A stretch of 64,000 bases of DNA from Nocardioides lacusdianchii (GCF_020102855.1 NZ_JADHZD010000009.1:62001-126000), one strand, 5' to 3'; shown: positions 17,541 to 26,932, numbered from the stretch's first letter. A program made the numbers and translations. Notes: generated by a model from the sequence alone, not told the origin.

Positions 17541-18500
17541 TCAGGTGAGCGCGAGGCCGCGTGCCACGGCGACGGCCAGCAGCACGACGGCCAGCAGGCC
17601 CAGGCCCGTCCACTGCACGACGGCACGCCGCGCCCTGGGGGCGTAGGCGACCACGGCCGCGGCCGCCGCGCCGGCGACGAAGCCACCGAGGTGGCCCTGC
17701 CAGGAGATGCCGCCGACGACCAGGCCGTAGACGCTGATCGCGACTCCGAGACCGAGGTTCTGCAGGAGCGCGCGGGTGTCCAGCCGCGCCTTGCGGGCCA
17801 CCACGAGCAGCGCGCCGAGGAGGCCGAAGAGGGCGCCGGACGCCCCGACGGTCGAGCCCGACGGACTGCTGAGCAGCATCACGGCCGCGGAGCCGCCGAG
17901 CGCGCTGACGAGGTAGACGGCCAGGAAGCGGGTGCGGCCGATGATGCCCTCGAGGGCGGGGCCGAAGAGCAGGAGAGCGAACATGTTCATCGCGACGTGC
18001 CAGATCTCGACGTGGGCGAAGGCGCTGGTCAGCAGCTGCCACCAGGCGCCGTCGGCCACGCCCGCACGCCAGATCCCGTCGCTGCCGGGGACCAGGTTGC
18101 AGGCGGCCTCGCTCGGCAGGCCGGGGTAGTACTGGTTGGGCGCCGACCGCGACCCACAGCTGCCGGTCGGGGAGAGCGCCAGCAGGTCGGCGACCCGCGA
18201 GAGGCGACCGCCGGTGGCGGTGATCGCGAGCCAGACGACGGCATTGATGCCGATCAGGACGTACGTCGTCAGGCGGGGGTCGGCGCTGCGCTCGCCGCCG
18301 TACATCGCGCGGTTCTGGCGCGAGTTCTTGTTCGCCTCCTTGACGCAGTCGGGGCACTGGAAGCCCACGGCGGCGTCGCGCATGCAGTCGGGGCAGATCG
18401 GCTTGTCACAGCGCTGGCAGCGGATCCAGGTCTCGCGACCGGAGTGCCGGTAGCAGGTGGGCACCCCGGTCGCGGCCGGGTCCTCGGACGGTTGGGTCAT
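17541..18500 (-). CDS. rhomboid family intramembrane serine protease
   Basis: A 319-residue protein. The N-terminus is a B-box-like zinc module (CYRHSGRETWIRCQRCDKPICPDCM ending CPDCVKEAN; shown here only by its Cys/His pattern). Membrane helices follow with the rhomboid active site: GASGALFGLLGAL (nucleophile Ser) and QGHLGGFVAG (catalytic His), plus the HVEIWHVAMNMFALLLFGP helix. It sits between ppiA and crgA in the conserved origin-proximal order. Substrates are unknown. Confidence 0.93.
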   Translation of the reverse strand: MTQPSEDPAATGVPTCYRHSGRETWIRCQRCDKPICPDCMRDAAVGFQCPDCVKEANKNSRQNRAMYGGERSADPRLTTYVLIGINAVVWLAITATGGRLSRVADLLALSPTGSCGSRSAPNQYYPGLPSEAACNLVPGSDGIWRAGVADGAWWQLLTSAFAHVEIWHVAMNMFALLLFGPALEGIIGRTRFLAVYLVSALGGSAAVMLLSSPSGSTVGASGALFGLLGALLVVARKARLDTRALLQNLGLGVAISVYGLVVGGISWQGHLGGFVAGAAAAAVVAYAPRARRAVVQWTGLGLLAVVLLAVAVARGLALT

Positions 18501-18524
18501 GAGGAGGAAGGGATCAGGTCCGCG

Positions 18525-19037
18525 TCAGCGCTCGACGGTGACCGACTCGATCACCACGGCGTCCGTGGGACGGTCCATGGCGCCGGTCGGGGCGCTGCCG
18601 ATCGCGTCGACCACGTCGCGGCTGGCCTGGTCGGCCACCTCGCCGAAGATGGTGTGCTTGCGGTTGAGCCACGGGGTGGCGCCCAGGGTGATGAAGAACT
18701 GCGAGCCGTTGGTGCCGGGACCGGCGTTGGCCATCGCGAGGAGGTAGGGCTTGTCGAAGACGAGCTCGGGGTGGATCTCGTCCTTGAACGTGTAGCCCGG
18801 GCCGCCGGTGCCGGTGCCGAGCGGGCAGCCGCCCTGGATCATGAAGCCCTCGATGACGCGGTGGAAGCCGAGGCCGTCGTAGTACTTCTCGCCGCTGCGG
18901 CCGGCGTCGTCGCGGTAGTCCTTCGTGCCCTCCGCGAGGCCGACGAAGTTCTCGACGGTCTCGGGGGCGTGGTTCGGGAAGAGGTCGATGACGATGTCGC
19001 CCTTGTTGGTCTTCAGGGTCGCCTTCAGGTCGGCCAT
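18525..19037 (-). CDS. ppiA: cyclophilin-type peptidyl-prolyl isomerase
   Basis: A 170-residue cyclophilin without signal peptide, so probably cytosolic. Key parts: FHRVIEGFMIQGG (catalytic Arg, and the Phe-Met-Gln-Gly segment), MANAGPGTNGSQFFIT and NRKHTIFGEV. It speeds cis-trans isomerisation of prolyl bonds. Position next to the rhomboid gene matches the mycobacterial PpiA locus. Confidence 0.94.
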   Translation of the reverse strand: MADLKATLKTNKGDIVIDLFPNHAPETVENFVGLAEGTKDYRDDAGRSGEKYYDGLGFHRVIEGFMIQGGCPLGTGTGGPGYTFKDEIHPELVFDKPYLLAMANAGPGTNGSQFFITLGATPWLNRKHTIFGEVADQASRDVVDAIGSAPTGAMDRPTDAVVIESVTVER

Positions 19038-19186
19038 GGGGTGTGCCTCTCAGCTGTCTGTGGGGTGGGCCTCGCAGGCCCGCGTGCGCCTCGATCCTGC
19101 CACGCACCGCCACCCACCCGGACGGGGCTGGTCGCCTCAGGGTGGGCATGGTGAGATGGAGCCACAACTGACAGAGGAGGTCACGC

Positions 19187-19972
19187 ATGCCTTTCCGCCG
19201 CAAGAAGTCCCTCATGGACCGGGCACACGACTACGTCGAGCAGGTCTCGGAGACCGTTCTGCCCCACCTGGAGTCCGCGTGGGAGCAGGCCGTGGACAAG
19301 GCCGGGCCCGTCATCACCGACGCGCGCGAGAAGACCCAGCCGCTCATCGCCGAGGGCCGGGCCCTCGCCGCCGAGAAGGCGTCCGTGGGCGCCGCGCTCG
19401 CGAGCGAGAAGGCCGCCGAGGCCCGTGAGAAGGCCGCACCGCTCCTGGCCGAGGCCAGGGCAACCGCCAGCGAGAAGGCGTCCGTGGGCGCCGCCCTCGC
19501 CGCCGAGCGCGCCGCAGCCAGCCGCGACATCGCGGCCGCGAAGGTCAACGAGCTGCGCGGCATCGAGCCCGAGCCCAGCGGGGGCCGGCTCAAGAAGTTC
19601 CTCCTGCTGGGCGGCCTGCTGGCCCTGGGCGGCGTGGTCTTCAGCAAGGTCCGCGCCAAGCAGGACGCCGAGGCCAACTGGCAGTCGAGCTACGTCCCCC
19701 CGGCCCCGCCGGCGGCACCCTCGACCCCCCAAGCACCCGCCGCGGCACCGGTCACGCCGGCCACCACGTCCGGTGACCCGCTGACCGACCCGCTGACCGA
19801 CGAGGTCACCGCGGACGACGTGGTCACCGCCGAGCCCCCGGCCGCCGAGGACGTCGGTGGCGGAGCGCCCGGCGAGGCGATCAGCGACTCGGTCGAGGAG
19901 GCCCACGAGGCCACCACGCCCGACGCGCCCGCCGAGGTCATCGACATCGACGACGTGCCGCAGAAGAAGTAG
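19187..19972 (+). CDS. helical single-membrane-span protein (DUF5324-like)
   Basis: A 261-residue protein. Residues 1-130 are Ala/Glu/Lys-rich amphipathic helix with an internal repeat: two units containing EKASVGAALA lie about 36 residues apart. A membrane helix follows (KKFLLLGGLLALGGVVFSKV, about 142-161), then a Pro/Ala/Thr-rich acidic tail. This matches the DUF5324-type family in actinobacteria; function not established. The ATG has a strong ribosome site (gaggaggtcacgc). Confidence 0.8.
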   Translation: MPFRRKKSLMDRAHDYVEQVSETVLPHLESAWEQAVDKAGPVITDAREKTQPLIAEGRALAAEKASVGAALASEKAAEAREKAAPLLAEARATASEKASVGAALAAERAAASRDIAAAKVNELRGIEPEPSGGRLKKFLLLGGLLALGGVVFSKVRAKQDAEANWQSSYVPPAPPAAPSTPQAPAAAPVTPATTSGDPLTDPLTDEVTADDVVTAEPPAAEDVGGGAPGEAISDSVEEAHEATTPDAPAEVIDIDDVPQKK

Positions 19973-19983
19973 CACCACCGCTT

Positions 19984-20039
19984 CGGGCGGTGCGTGAGGA
20001 GGGTTTCCCGGCTCGGGAGCACCCCTCACGCACCGCCCG
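19984..20039. terminator. strong hairpin terminator
   Basis: cgggcggtgcgtgag pairs with ctcacgcaccgcccg around a 26-base loop that has its own small stem. It lies between a rightward gene (ends 19972) and a leftward gene (ends 20067), so it probably terminates both. Confidence 0.8.
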
Positions 20040-20066
20040 TTCGCATGTCCGGGGTCGACACGCCGC

Positions 20067-21086
20067 TCAGGTCGCGTCCGGCGGCCGGTTGGCCTCGATC
20101 CACTCGTCGATCTGCTCCCACCAGCCGTAGAGCCACTCGATCCGCTCGTCGCGGTCCTCGGGGATCTCCTCGCGCGAGACCTGCCACCACCGCATGGTGA
20201 TCTGCTTGTCCATCGGCAGCTCGCGCCACAGGTCGCTCACCGTCACCAGGTGGTCGAGCCCGGTGTGGGCGACCATCAGCACGTCGGCGTCCGGTGCTGC
20301 CTCCAGCGCCGCGAGCACGCCGCCCGGGCGCGGCGCCAGCACGTGGGTCATCTCCTCCGCGCGCACCGCCATCCGCTCGAGCCCCAGCTTGCGCAGCCGG
20401 GCGATCCCGCGGTCACGCCGCTCCGGGGTGAAGTTCCCGCCCTCGGGGAAGATCACGAAGGCGTCGTTGTCGTCCAGACCCGTGGCCAGCGCCGCGATCT
20501 GCGACTCCAGGTCCTCACCCGCGACCGGGTTCGGCGAGATGAAGCGGGCCGGGATGCGGTTGAGGATCACGTCGATCGCGGGGTCCCAGGCCAGGGTGTT
20601 CTTCAGGACCACCCGCGGCTCGCGGTGGTACCAGTGCAGCAGGGCGTACATCAGGATGAACGAGTCGCCCGGGCCCGCGTGCCGGCACATGACGAGCACC
20701 GGGCCGTCGGGGTGGCGGGTCGGGTGCGGGCCGTCGGTGCGGATCCGCAGCGCCAGCACGCGCCGGGCCTCGCGGAAGAACGCGATGAGCGTGCCCTGCA
20801 CGAGGTCGTAGTGGATGCCGGCGAAGTAGGGCGAGCGGATCCGCCACCCGAAGCCGCTGGCGAGCCACAGCCCGAGCAGCACGACCAGTAGCAGCGTCTC
20901 GAAGCTCAGGTAGACCACGACGAGCCACAGCAGCCGCAGCGCGCGCCAGCGGCCCGGCAGCACCGGCGCCAGGGCGGCAGCGACGAGCAGCCAGGCCGGC
21001 AGCGTGACCCACAGCAGCACGGTGAGGGCGATGACCGTCGGCGCGACGACGAACCGGCGCAGCGCCCAGACCCCGGGGTGGCTCAC
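20067..21086 (-). CDS. 1-acyl-glycerol-3-phosphate acyltransferase family protein (PlsC-like)
   Basis: A 339-residue protein with two N-terminal membrane helices (VVAPTVIALTVLLWVTLPAW and LLVVLLGLWLASG region) and a PlsC domain. The acyltransferase motif is RHAGPGDS (H-x4-D) and the second motif is FPEGGNFTPERR. It probably transfers acyl chains to lysophospholipid at the inner membrane face. The GTG start overlaps the stop of the patatin-like gene (GTGA), so a lipid-remodelling pair is likely. Confidence 0.88.
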   Translation of the reverse strand: MSHPGVWALRRFVVAPTVIALTVLLWVTLPAWLLVAAALAPVLPGRWRALRLLWLVVVYLSFETLLLVVLLGLWLASGFGWRIRSPYFAGIHYDLVQGTLIAFFREARRVLALRIRTDGPHPTRHPDGPVLVMCRHAGPGDSFILMYALLHWYHREPRVVLKNTLAWDPAIDVILNRIPARFISPNPVAGEDLESQIAALATGLDDNDAFVIFPEGGNFTPERRDRGIARLRKLGLERMAVRAEEMTHVLAPRPGGVLAALEAAPDADVLMVAHTGLDHLVTVSDLWRELPMDKQITMRWWQVSREEIPEDRDERIEWLYGWWEQIDEWIEANRPPDAT

Positions 21087-21928
21087 GGCCCGGACCCCTC
21101 GACCGGCCCGAGGGCCTCGTCGAGGTAGTCGCGGGAGGCGGCGTACGTCGCCTCGATGCGCGCCTCGACGCCCCCGAAGTCACGGTGGGAGAGCAACGAG
21201 TCGTCGCGCGCCGAGGTGCCACCAGCAGGCAGGACGTGGGCCTCGACGCCCTCGGGGATGGTCGCCATGTCACGCATGAAGCGGTGGCGGCGGGCCACCT
21301 CGAAGCTGACCCGAGCGACGTCCCACGGCCGGGTGGGCGGCGCGAGCGGCCGGTCGATCCGGCCGACCTGGAGCACGAAGACCCGGGTCGCGCCGAGCTC
21401 GACGGCCCGGCCGACGGGGATGGAGTTCACCAGGCCCCCGTCGAGGAAGTGCTCGCCGTCGATCTCGGCAGGGGGCAGGAGACCGGGTACGGCGGCGCTG
21501 GCGAGGATCGCGGGCACGAGCGGGCCGCTGGTGAACCAGTGCTCCGCCGCGCGCTCGATGCTGGCGGCGCAGACCTCGAGGCGCACGGGCAGGTCCTCGA
21601 AGTGGGCGTCCCCGAGCTCTTCCTCGAGTCGACGCCGCAGCGGCGCGGAGGAGTAGATGTGGGTGCCGGTGGTGACGGCCCGGCGGACCGTGCGCAGCGG
21701 CCGGTCGCCGTAGACGTCGCGGGACCGCGCCGTGGAGGCCCACAGCTCGGTGAGCCGGTCCACGACCGCGAGCTCGGGCTGGCGGGCCACCAGCGCGCCG
21801 TTGAGGGCGCCGACGCTCGTGCCGACGACCAGTTCGGGCACGATCCCGCGCTCCAGCAGCGCGCGCAGCATGCCGACCTCGACGGCGCCGAGGACGCCAC
21901 CACCGCCGAGCACGAACGCTGTCGTCAC
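21083..21928 (-). CDS. patatin-like phospholipase
   Basis: A 281-residue Ser-Asp dyad lipase. The oxyanion loop is GGGGVLGAVEVG at the N-terminus, the nucleophile elbow is GTSVGALNG (GxSxG) and the catalytic Asp is in FLDGGLVNS (DGG). It is translationally coupled to the downstream acyltransferase. Likely cytosolic or membrane-associated; substrate unknown. Confidence 0.92.
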   Translation of the reverse strand: MTTAFVLGGGGVLGAVEVGMLRALLERGIVPELVVGTSVGALNGALVARQPELAVVDRLTELWASTARSRDVYGDRPLRTVRRAVTTGTHIYSSAPLRRRLEEELGDAHFEDLPVRLEVCAASIERAAEHWFTSGPLVPAILASAAVPGLLPPAEIDGEHFLDGGLVNSIPVGRAVELGATRVFVLQVGRIDRPLAPPTRPWDVARVSFEVARRHRFMRDMATIPEGVEAHVLPAGGTSARDDSLLSHRDFGGVEARIEATYAASRDYLDEALGPVEGSGP

Positions 21929-21944
21929 CCGGTGAGCCTAGTGC

Positions 21945-22325
21945 TCAGGCCAGCTCGGGGTGCTCCGCGCGCACCCGCTGCGTCGCGCGGCGCTCGGCCC
22001 AGAAGGACAGCAGCGGGATGGTGCCGCACGCCAGCGTGACCAGCGTGAAGGGCAGGTCCCACCCGGCGCGACGCGAGAGCGCGAAGGCGCTGAACAGGAA
22101 GATCATGTAGAGCCAGCCGTGCGCGACGCCGAGGTAGGTCGTGATGGCCTCGCCGAGGTTGTGGAGGTCGGAGCCGGTCGTCACCCAGGCGGGCGTGCTG
22201 TCGAAGACTCCCCACATCGGGGAGCCGTCGAAGTTGGCCAGCGGGACGCCGACCAGGCAGAGCACCACGAGGAGGACACCGACGATGGCGGCCATGACGC
22301 GGTAGGCGGTGAGGTTGCGGGACAC
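21945..22325 (-). CDS. DUF3817 membrane protein
   Basis: A 126-residue protein from the GTG at 22325 (VSRNLTAYRVMAAIVG). Three helices are visible: VMAAIVGVLLVVLCLVGV, LGVAHGWLYMIFLFSAFAL and LPFTLVTLACGTIPLLSF, with the conserved HGWLYM of DUF3817 and RRAxxR near the end. Function unknown. The longer frame upstream overlaps the SURF1 gene and is rejected. Confidence 0.85.
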   Translation of the reverse strand: MSRNLTAYRVMAAIVGVLLVVLCLVGVPLANFDGSPMWGVFDSTPAWVTTGSDLHNLGEAITTYLGVAHGWLYMIFLFSAFALSRRAGWDLPFTLVTLACGTIPLLSFWAERRATQRVRAEHPELA

Positions 22326-22348
22326 GGCGCCAAGGTATCGGGTGCGGC

Positions 22349-23074
22349 CTACCCCGCCGACGGGGAGATCTCGGGAGCGGTCGCGTCCCGGCGCCAGCGC
22401 CACCAGATGAAGGCGGCGAAGCCCCCGAAGACCCACCACTCGACGGCGTAGAGCAGGTTGCGGATGCCGGTCGCGCGGCTCGGGGTGGGCAGTGCCTCCA
22501 GCTCGGCGGCCTCCAGGCCGTCGGCGGGCTCCTGCGCGATCAGGTAGGCGGAGTAGAGATCCACGTCCACCCGCTGGACGGCGTCCGCGACGCGGATCTC
22601 GGGGAACACCTCGTCATCGGGGTCGTCGTCGGTGACCAGGCTGCCGTCGGGGGCCTGGAGCCACCCGGTCAGCTCCGCCTCGCCCGCGACCCCCAGCAGG
22701 TCGGCCTCGGGCTCGGGCGCCCACCCGCGTACGACGAGCACGGCCGCGTCGCCGACCTGGAGCGGCTCGACGGCCCAGTAGCCCGACCGTCCGCCCTGCT
22801 CGCGGTCGGCGACCCAGAAACCGCCGTCCAGCCACTCGCCGGCGACCTCCACCGGGCGGCCCAGGTCGGGCGCGGGGAACGGATCGTCGTTGCCCATCAC
22901 GTCGGTCAGCGGCACCGGCGTGATGCCGGTCAGGTCGCGGGCCTCGGCCTCCCGGCTGGCCTGCCAGGCGTCGTACTGCCACTTCCCGAGCAGCCCGGCG
23001 ATGCCGACGAGCACGAGCGTGAGGACCACGGCGCCGAGGTCGGTCAGCAGGCCGGGCCGGCGGGAGGAGCTCAC
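22349..23074 (-). CDS. SURF1 family cytochrome oxidase biogenesis protein
   Basis: A 241-residue protein with the SURF1 layout: N-terminal membrane helix (LGAVVLTLVLVGIAGLLGKWQ), external domain with RPVEVAGEW, WAVEPLQVG and VLVVRGWAP, and a C-terminal helix beginning RNLLYAVEWWVFGGFAAFIWW. SURF1 assists haem insertion in cytochrome c oxidase. The start is GTG. It lies 23 bases upstream of the DUF3817 gene on the same strand. Confidence 0.92.
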   Translation of the reverse strand: MSSSRRPGLLTDLGAVVLTLVLVGIAGLLGKWQYDAWQASREAEARDLTGITPVPLTDVMGNDDPFPAPDLGRPVEVAGEWLDGGFWVADREQGGRSGYWAVEPLQVGDAAVLVVRGWAPEPEADLLGVAGEAELTGWLQAPDGSLVTDDDPDDEVFPEIRVADAVQRVDVDLYSAYLIAQEPADGLEAAELEALPTPSRATGIRNLLYAVEWWVFGGFAAFIWWRWRRDATAPEISPSAG

Positions 23075-23129
23075 GGGCTCGATTGTCCCAGCCGTGCGGT
23101 GAGCGCTGTCCGGCGCCTGCGAGGTGAGG

Positions 23130-23801
23130 TCAGGTGGAGGCGAGCGCCAGCTTCACCGCGAAGCCGAGGAAGACCGCGCCCACGGCCGACGTCGCGCCGG
23201 CCGACAGCGCCGTACGCCGCCGGAACGCGTCGGCCAGCCGGGTGCCCGCGACGATGAGGACACTGAGGTACGCCGCGCTCGCGAGCGTGGCGAGGACCCC
23301 CAGCGCCAGGAACGAGATCGCCGGGTGGGCGTAGGCCGGGTCGACGAACTGCACGAAGAACGCGACGAAGAAGAGGATCGCCTTGGGGTTGAGCAGGCTG
23401 ATCACCAGCGCCCGGCGGTAGGGCCGCTCACCCTTCACCTTCGGCACGAGCCCGGCCTCCTCGGTGGCGTCGGCGAGCTGCTCGGCGACCGTGCGCCGCG
23501 AGCGCCACGTGGCCCACGCCGCCCGCATCATGCCGATCGCGAGCCAGAGCAGGTAGGACGCGCCGACCCACTTGACCACGCTGAACGCCGTCTCGTTGGC
23601 CTGGAGCAGCGACGCCACCCCCGCGGCGGAGAGCGTCATCAGCACGGCGTCACCCGTCCACACGCCCGCCGCGGCGGCGTACCCGCTGCGCACCCCGCGC
23701 CGCGCGGCGACCGACAGCACGTAGAGCGAGTTCGGTCCGGGCAGCAGGATGATGAGGATCAGGCCGACGAGGTAGGTCGGGAGGTCGTTGATGCCCAGCA
23801 C
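23130..23801 (-). CDS. LysE family amino-acid exporter
   Basis: A 223-residue six-helix membrane protein of the LysE/RhtB family. The N-terminal LIILLPGPNSLYVLSVAARRG carries the family PGPN motif, and LLNPKAILFFVAFFVQFV is the typical LNPK-helix. It exports amino acids; the substrate (for example leucine-like) is not decidable. The start is GTG. It is the last host gene before the integrated element. Confidence 0.92.
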   Translation of the reverse strand: MLGINDLPTYLVGLILIILLPGPNSLYVLSVAARRGVRSGYAAAAGVWTGDAVLMTLSAAGVASLLQANETAFSVVKWVGASYLLWLAIGMMRAAWATWRSRRTVAEQLADATEEAGLVPKVKGERPYRRALVISLLNPKAILFFVAFFVQFVDPAYAHPAISFLALGVLATLASAAYLSVLIVAGTRLADAFRRRTALSAGATSAVGAVFLGFAVKLALAST

Positions 23802-23882
23802 GGGACCAGTGTGGGACCGGCGGGTGGGCCGGCACGACCGATTTCGAGGGGTGGTCTGGTCAGGCTCGCGGGCCGACAGGAC

Positions 23883-23927
23883 TGGTGGAGCCTAGGGGAC
23901 TCGAACCCCTAACCCCCTGCTTGCAAA
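23883..23927 (-). pseudogene. displaced 3' part of tRNA-Ala(UGC); left attachment site
   Basis: On the minus strand this holds positions 32 to the CCA end of a tRNA-Ala: TTTGCAAGCAGGGGGTT (core, 23911-23927) followed by T-stem AGGGG/CCCCT, T-loop TTCGAGT and acceptor strand AGGCTCC-A-CCA. The 5' half is absent: sequence beyond 23927 is unrelated. It is the original host 3' end, cut off when the element integrated. Confidence 0.92.
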
Positions 23928-24101
23928 CCGCCTTTGAGGACCGTCCGATCAGCGATTTGAGCGTGACTGTGCAGGTCAGAAGCGGACATCGTTGGACTGG
24001 TTCGGACTTTCCTTCCCCCTAATCACCCCACGATTGTGCTCCCAGAGCAGGGGGTTGGCTGTTACCGTCTTAGCAGGCGACGCACACGGGAGGTCTCGGT
24101 C

Positions 24102-25283
24102 ATGGCACGACGACGAGGGTTCGGCGAGCTCGAGCGACGTACCGGGCCGACGGGGCCGTCCTACCGGGCGCGGTACGCGATGCCCGACGGCAGCCGCCAC
24201 TCTCGCAACTTCCGGACCAAGATGGACGCCGAGGCCTGGCTCGCTCGCGAGCGGTCGCTGATCGACCGCGACGAGTGGACGCCGCCCAAGTCCCGCAAGG
24301 TCGCCGAGGCGCGCCGCGAGCGAGAGCAGGCGATAAGCACCGTCCAGAAATACGCCGAGCGGTACGTCGCCGAGCGAGGCTTGCGACCGACGACCGTGCG
24401 GGGCTACGAGGCGCTCCTGGCGACCCGGATCCTGCCGTACTTCGGTGCGATGCCGCTGCGCGACGTGACCCTGTCGGAGATCAAGACGTGGCGACGCTCG
24501 CTCGACCCGAAGACGGCGTCTTCCAACGCGGCGGCGTACCGGCTGCTGCGCTCGATCCTCCAAGCGGCCGAAGAGGAGGAGCTGATCGACCGGGCTCCGC
24601 CGAAGATCCGCGGCGCCAGCAGCGCTCCGGTGAAGCAGGAGGTGATCCCGGCGACCTTCGACGAGATCACGGCGATCGTCGACGAGATGCCCGAGCGGTT
24701 GAAACTGCTCATCGTGCTCGCCGCCTTCGTCGGACTACGGGAGGGCGAACTTCTGGAGCTGCGTCGGTCCGACGTCGACGGGGTCACCGGCCGCATCAAC
24801 GTTGCGCGAAAGGTCGACAAGGACGCCAACCCCGCGGTCCGCGGCGCCTGCCCCGAGTGCGGTCGACACATCAGCACACCGAAGACCAGGAGTGGCATCC
24901 GGACTGTGCACGTTCCTCCGCCGTTTCTGCCGATGCTCCAAAGCCACCTGCTCGAGCACGCCGCTGAAGGTCCGAGGGGCTTGCTGTTCCCCGGGGACCG
25001 TACCGACCACATGAGCGCCCGCTACCTGATGGATCGCTACCGCCCGGCCCGAGAGAAGGCCGGTCGTCCGGACCTGACGATCCACCACCTACGCCACACC
25101 GCACTCACAATTGCCGGCCAGCACGGCGCGACCGGCGCCGAGCTCCAGGCCCGCGCCGGCCACGCCTCCCAGGCAGCCATGGCGATCTACCAGCACGCCA
25201 CCCTCGACCGCGACAAGGCGCTGGCCGAGAAGATCGGCGACACTTACGCCAAGTGGGCGAGCAACCGATCGGAGCAAGCGTGA
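24102..25283 (+). CDS. tyrosine-type integrase of the element
   Basis: A 393-residue recombinase expected to catalyse integration at tRNA-Ala. The N-terminal arm-binding domain (about 1-60), core-binding SAM-like domain (80-165) and catalytic domain (185-385) are in the usual order. Catalytic residues: Arg in FVGLREGELLEL (about R213), HHLRHTAL (H328-R331), GHAS (H354) and Tyr in IYQHATLDRD (about Y363). A CxxC pair (CPECGRH, about 250-256) lies in an insert. The ATG at 24102 has GGGAGG upstream. It is 175 bases from the left att core. Confidence 0.95.
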   Translation: MARRRGFGELERRTGPTGPSYRARYAMPDGSRHSRNFRTKMDAEAWLARERSLIDRDEWTPPKSRKVAEARREREQAISTVQKYAERYVAERGLRPTTVRGYEALLATRILPYFGAMPLRDVTLSEIKTWRRSLDPKTASSNAAAYRLLRSILQAAEEEELIDRAPPKIRGASSAPVKQEVIPATFDEITAIVDEMPERLKLLIVLAAFVGLREGELLELRRSDVDGVTGRINVARKVDKDANPAVRGACPECGRHISTPKTRSGIRTVHVPPPFLPMLQSHLLEHAAEGPRGLLFPGDRTDHMSARYLMDRYRPAREKAGRPDLTIHHLRHTALTIAGQHGATGAELQARAGHASQAAMAIYQHATLDRDKALAEKIGDTYAKWASNRSEQA

Positions 25284-26932
25284 CACCCGAAGAGCTGAGT
25301 GCCCTGCTCGATGACCTGATCGCCACTTGGGAGAACGAGGTTGCCGAGTTCAAGGCGGTCGGCGACAACTTCTCCACCTCCGACATTGGGAAGTACTTCT
25401 CGGCTCTGTCCAACGAGGCGAACCTTCGCGGAGTAGACCGTGCCTGGCTGGTCTTCGGCGTTGACAACACGACTCGTCGCGTGGTGGGGAGCGAGTATCG
25501 CCGCAACCGCGAGCGACTCCAGGGACTGAAGAACGACATCGCGAACAGCACGGAGCCACGGGCCTCGTTCCACGAGATCTATGAACTCGACCACGCCGAC
25601 GGACGGGTGCTGCTGTTTGAGGTTCCTCCGGCTCCCCGCGGAATCCCGATCTCGTGGAACGGCCATTACTACGCACGTAATGGCGAGAGCCTCGGTCCTC
25701 TCGACCTGAACAAGCTCGATGAGATCAGACAGCAGGACGCGGGGGACGACTGGTCAGCCGCAGTCCTGCCGAAGGCCACCCTCGATCACCTCGACGGGGA
25801 TGCGCTGACCGCGGCCCGCGGGGCGTTCGCAGCCCGGCATCCGAACCTTGCGCCCGAAGACATCGCCGCATGGAGCACTGAGACGTTCCTGGAACGGGCT
25901 AAGCTCACGATCGACGGCGGCGTCACTCGAGCGGCCGTTCTTCTCCTGGGTCGCGAGGAAGCAGCGCACTTGCTGTCGCCACTCCTGGCAGAGATCACAT
26001 GGAAGCTGACCGGCCCGGAACAGGCCTACGAGCACCTCGGCCCCCCGTTCCTCCTGAACACAACTAAGGTCTATGACCGGATCCGCAACGTACAGGTTCG
26101 ACTCCTGCAGCCTGGAACGCTCATCCAGACCGAGATCCAGAAGTACGACCGGCAGAGCGTTCTCGAGGGCATCCACAACTGCGTGGCACACGCCGACTAC
26201 CGCACCGGTTCCCGCATCGTCGTCACCGAGCATCCGGACCGTCTCGTTCTGGAAAACGCCGGCTCCTTCTACGACGGCAAGCCGGAGGAGTACGTCACCG
26301 ATACGCGGATGCCGAAGCGCTACCGCAATCCGCTTCTCGTCTACGCCATGACGGAACTCAACATGATCGACCGCATGGGCTTCGGCATCCAGCGGATCAA
26401 CCTGTCGCAGGTCAAGCGCTTCCTTCCGTTGCCGGACTACGATCTTGACGACGCAAGCGCTGTGAAGCTCACGATCTACGGCGCGGTCATCGACGCGAAC
26501 TACACCGAGCAGCTGATGGAGCGGAGCGATCTCCCACTCGAGGACGTGCTCGCGCTGGACCGGGTCCAGAAGAAGTTTCCCATCAGCAGCGACGCAGCGG
26601 CGCGACTGAAGCGCGCCCACCTCGTCGAGGGCCGTCGTCCCCACCTGCACGTGTCATCCGTCGTCGCAGCAGCGGCTGACACGAAGGCGGACTACATCCG
26701 GACGCGCGCACAGGACGACGCCCATTACGCCAAGTTGGTCACCGACTACCTGACGAAGTTCGGCGAGGCGTCGCGGCAGGACATTACCCACCTGCTGTGG
26801 GACAAGTTGAGTGACGCGCTCAATGAGAAGCAGAAGCGGAACAAGGTGATGAACCTGCTCACGAAGATGCGAAAGAGCGGGCAGATCCACAACGTCGGCA
26901 CTCGTACCAAGCCGCGTTGGAAGCTTACTTAG
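25280..26932 (+). CDS. Schlafen/AlbA_2 and GHKL-like ATP-binding domain protein
   Basis: A 550-residue protein. The N-terminus has the AlbA_2/Schlafen motif ENEVAEFK (about 19-26), a nucleic-acid-binding domain. Around 295-345 is the ATP-binding half found in this family: GIHNCVAHADY (N box) and LVLENAGSF. The C-terminal 100 residues look like winged-helix modules. Such proteins are usually called RecG-like or transcriptional regulators; some Schlafen relatives act in defence. The GTG start overlaps the integrase stop by four bases, so its expression is tied to integration functions. Confidence 0.85.
   Translation: MTPEELSALLDDLIATWENEVAEFKAVGDNFSTSDIGKYFSALSNEANLRGVDRAWLVFGVDNTTRRVVGSEYRRNRERLQGLKNDIANSTEPRASFHEIYELDHADGRVLLFEVPPAPRGIPISWNGHYYARNGESLGPLDLNKLDEIRQQDAGDDWSAAVLPKATLDHLDGDALTAARGAFAARHPNLAPEDIAAWSTETFLERAKLTIDGGVTRAAVLLLGREEAAHLLSPLLAEITWKLTGPEQAYEHLGPPFLLNTTKVYDRIRNVQVRLLQPGTLIQTEIQKYDRQSVLEGIHNCVAHADYRTGSRIVVTEHPDRLVLENAGSFYDGKPEEYVTDTRMPKRYRNPLLVYAMTELNMIDRMGFGIQRINLSQVKRFLPLPDYDLDDASAVKLTIYGAVIDANYTEQLMERSDLPLEDVLALDRVQKKFPISSDAAARLKRAHLVEGRRPHLHVSSVVAAAADTKADYIRTRAQDDAHYAKLVTDYLTKFGEASRQDITHLLWDKLSDALNEKQKRNKVMNLLTKMRKSGQIHNVGTRTKPRWKLT

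Noticed and set aside
17394..19154. 586-codon plus-strand frame across the rhomboid and ppiA genes
   Set aside because: Antisense shadow; both minus-strand genes have intact active-site motifs.
23883..23927. Second functional tRNA-Ala gene
   Set aside because: Only positions 32 to the 3' end are present; there is no 5' half.
24046..24056. agcagggggtt near the integrase, matching part of the tRNA-Ala core
   Set aside because: Only 11 bases match; it lacks the anticodon loop and is more likely chance or a minor arm site than a third att site.
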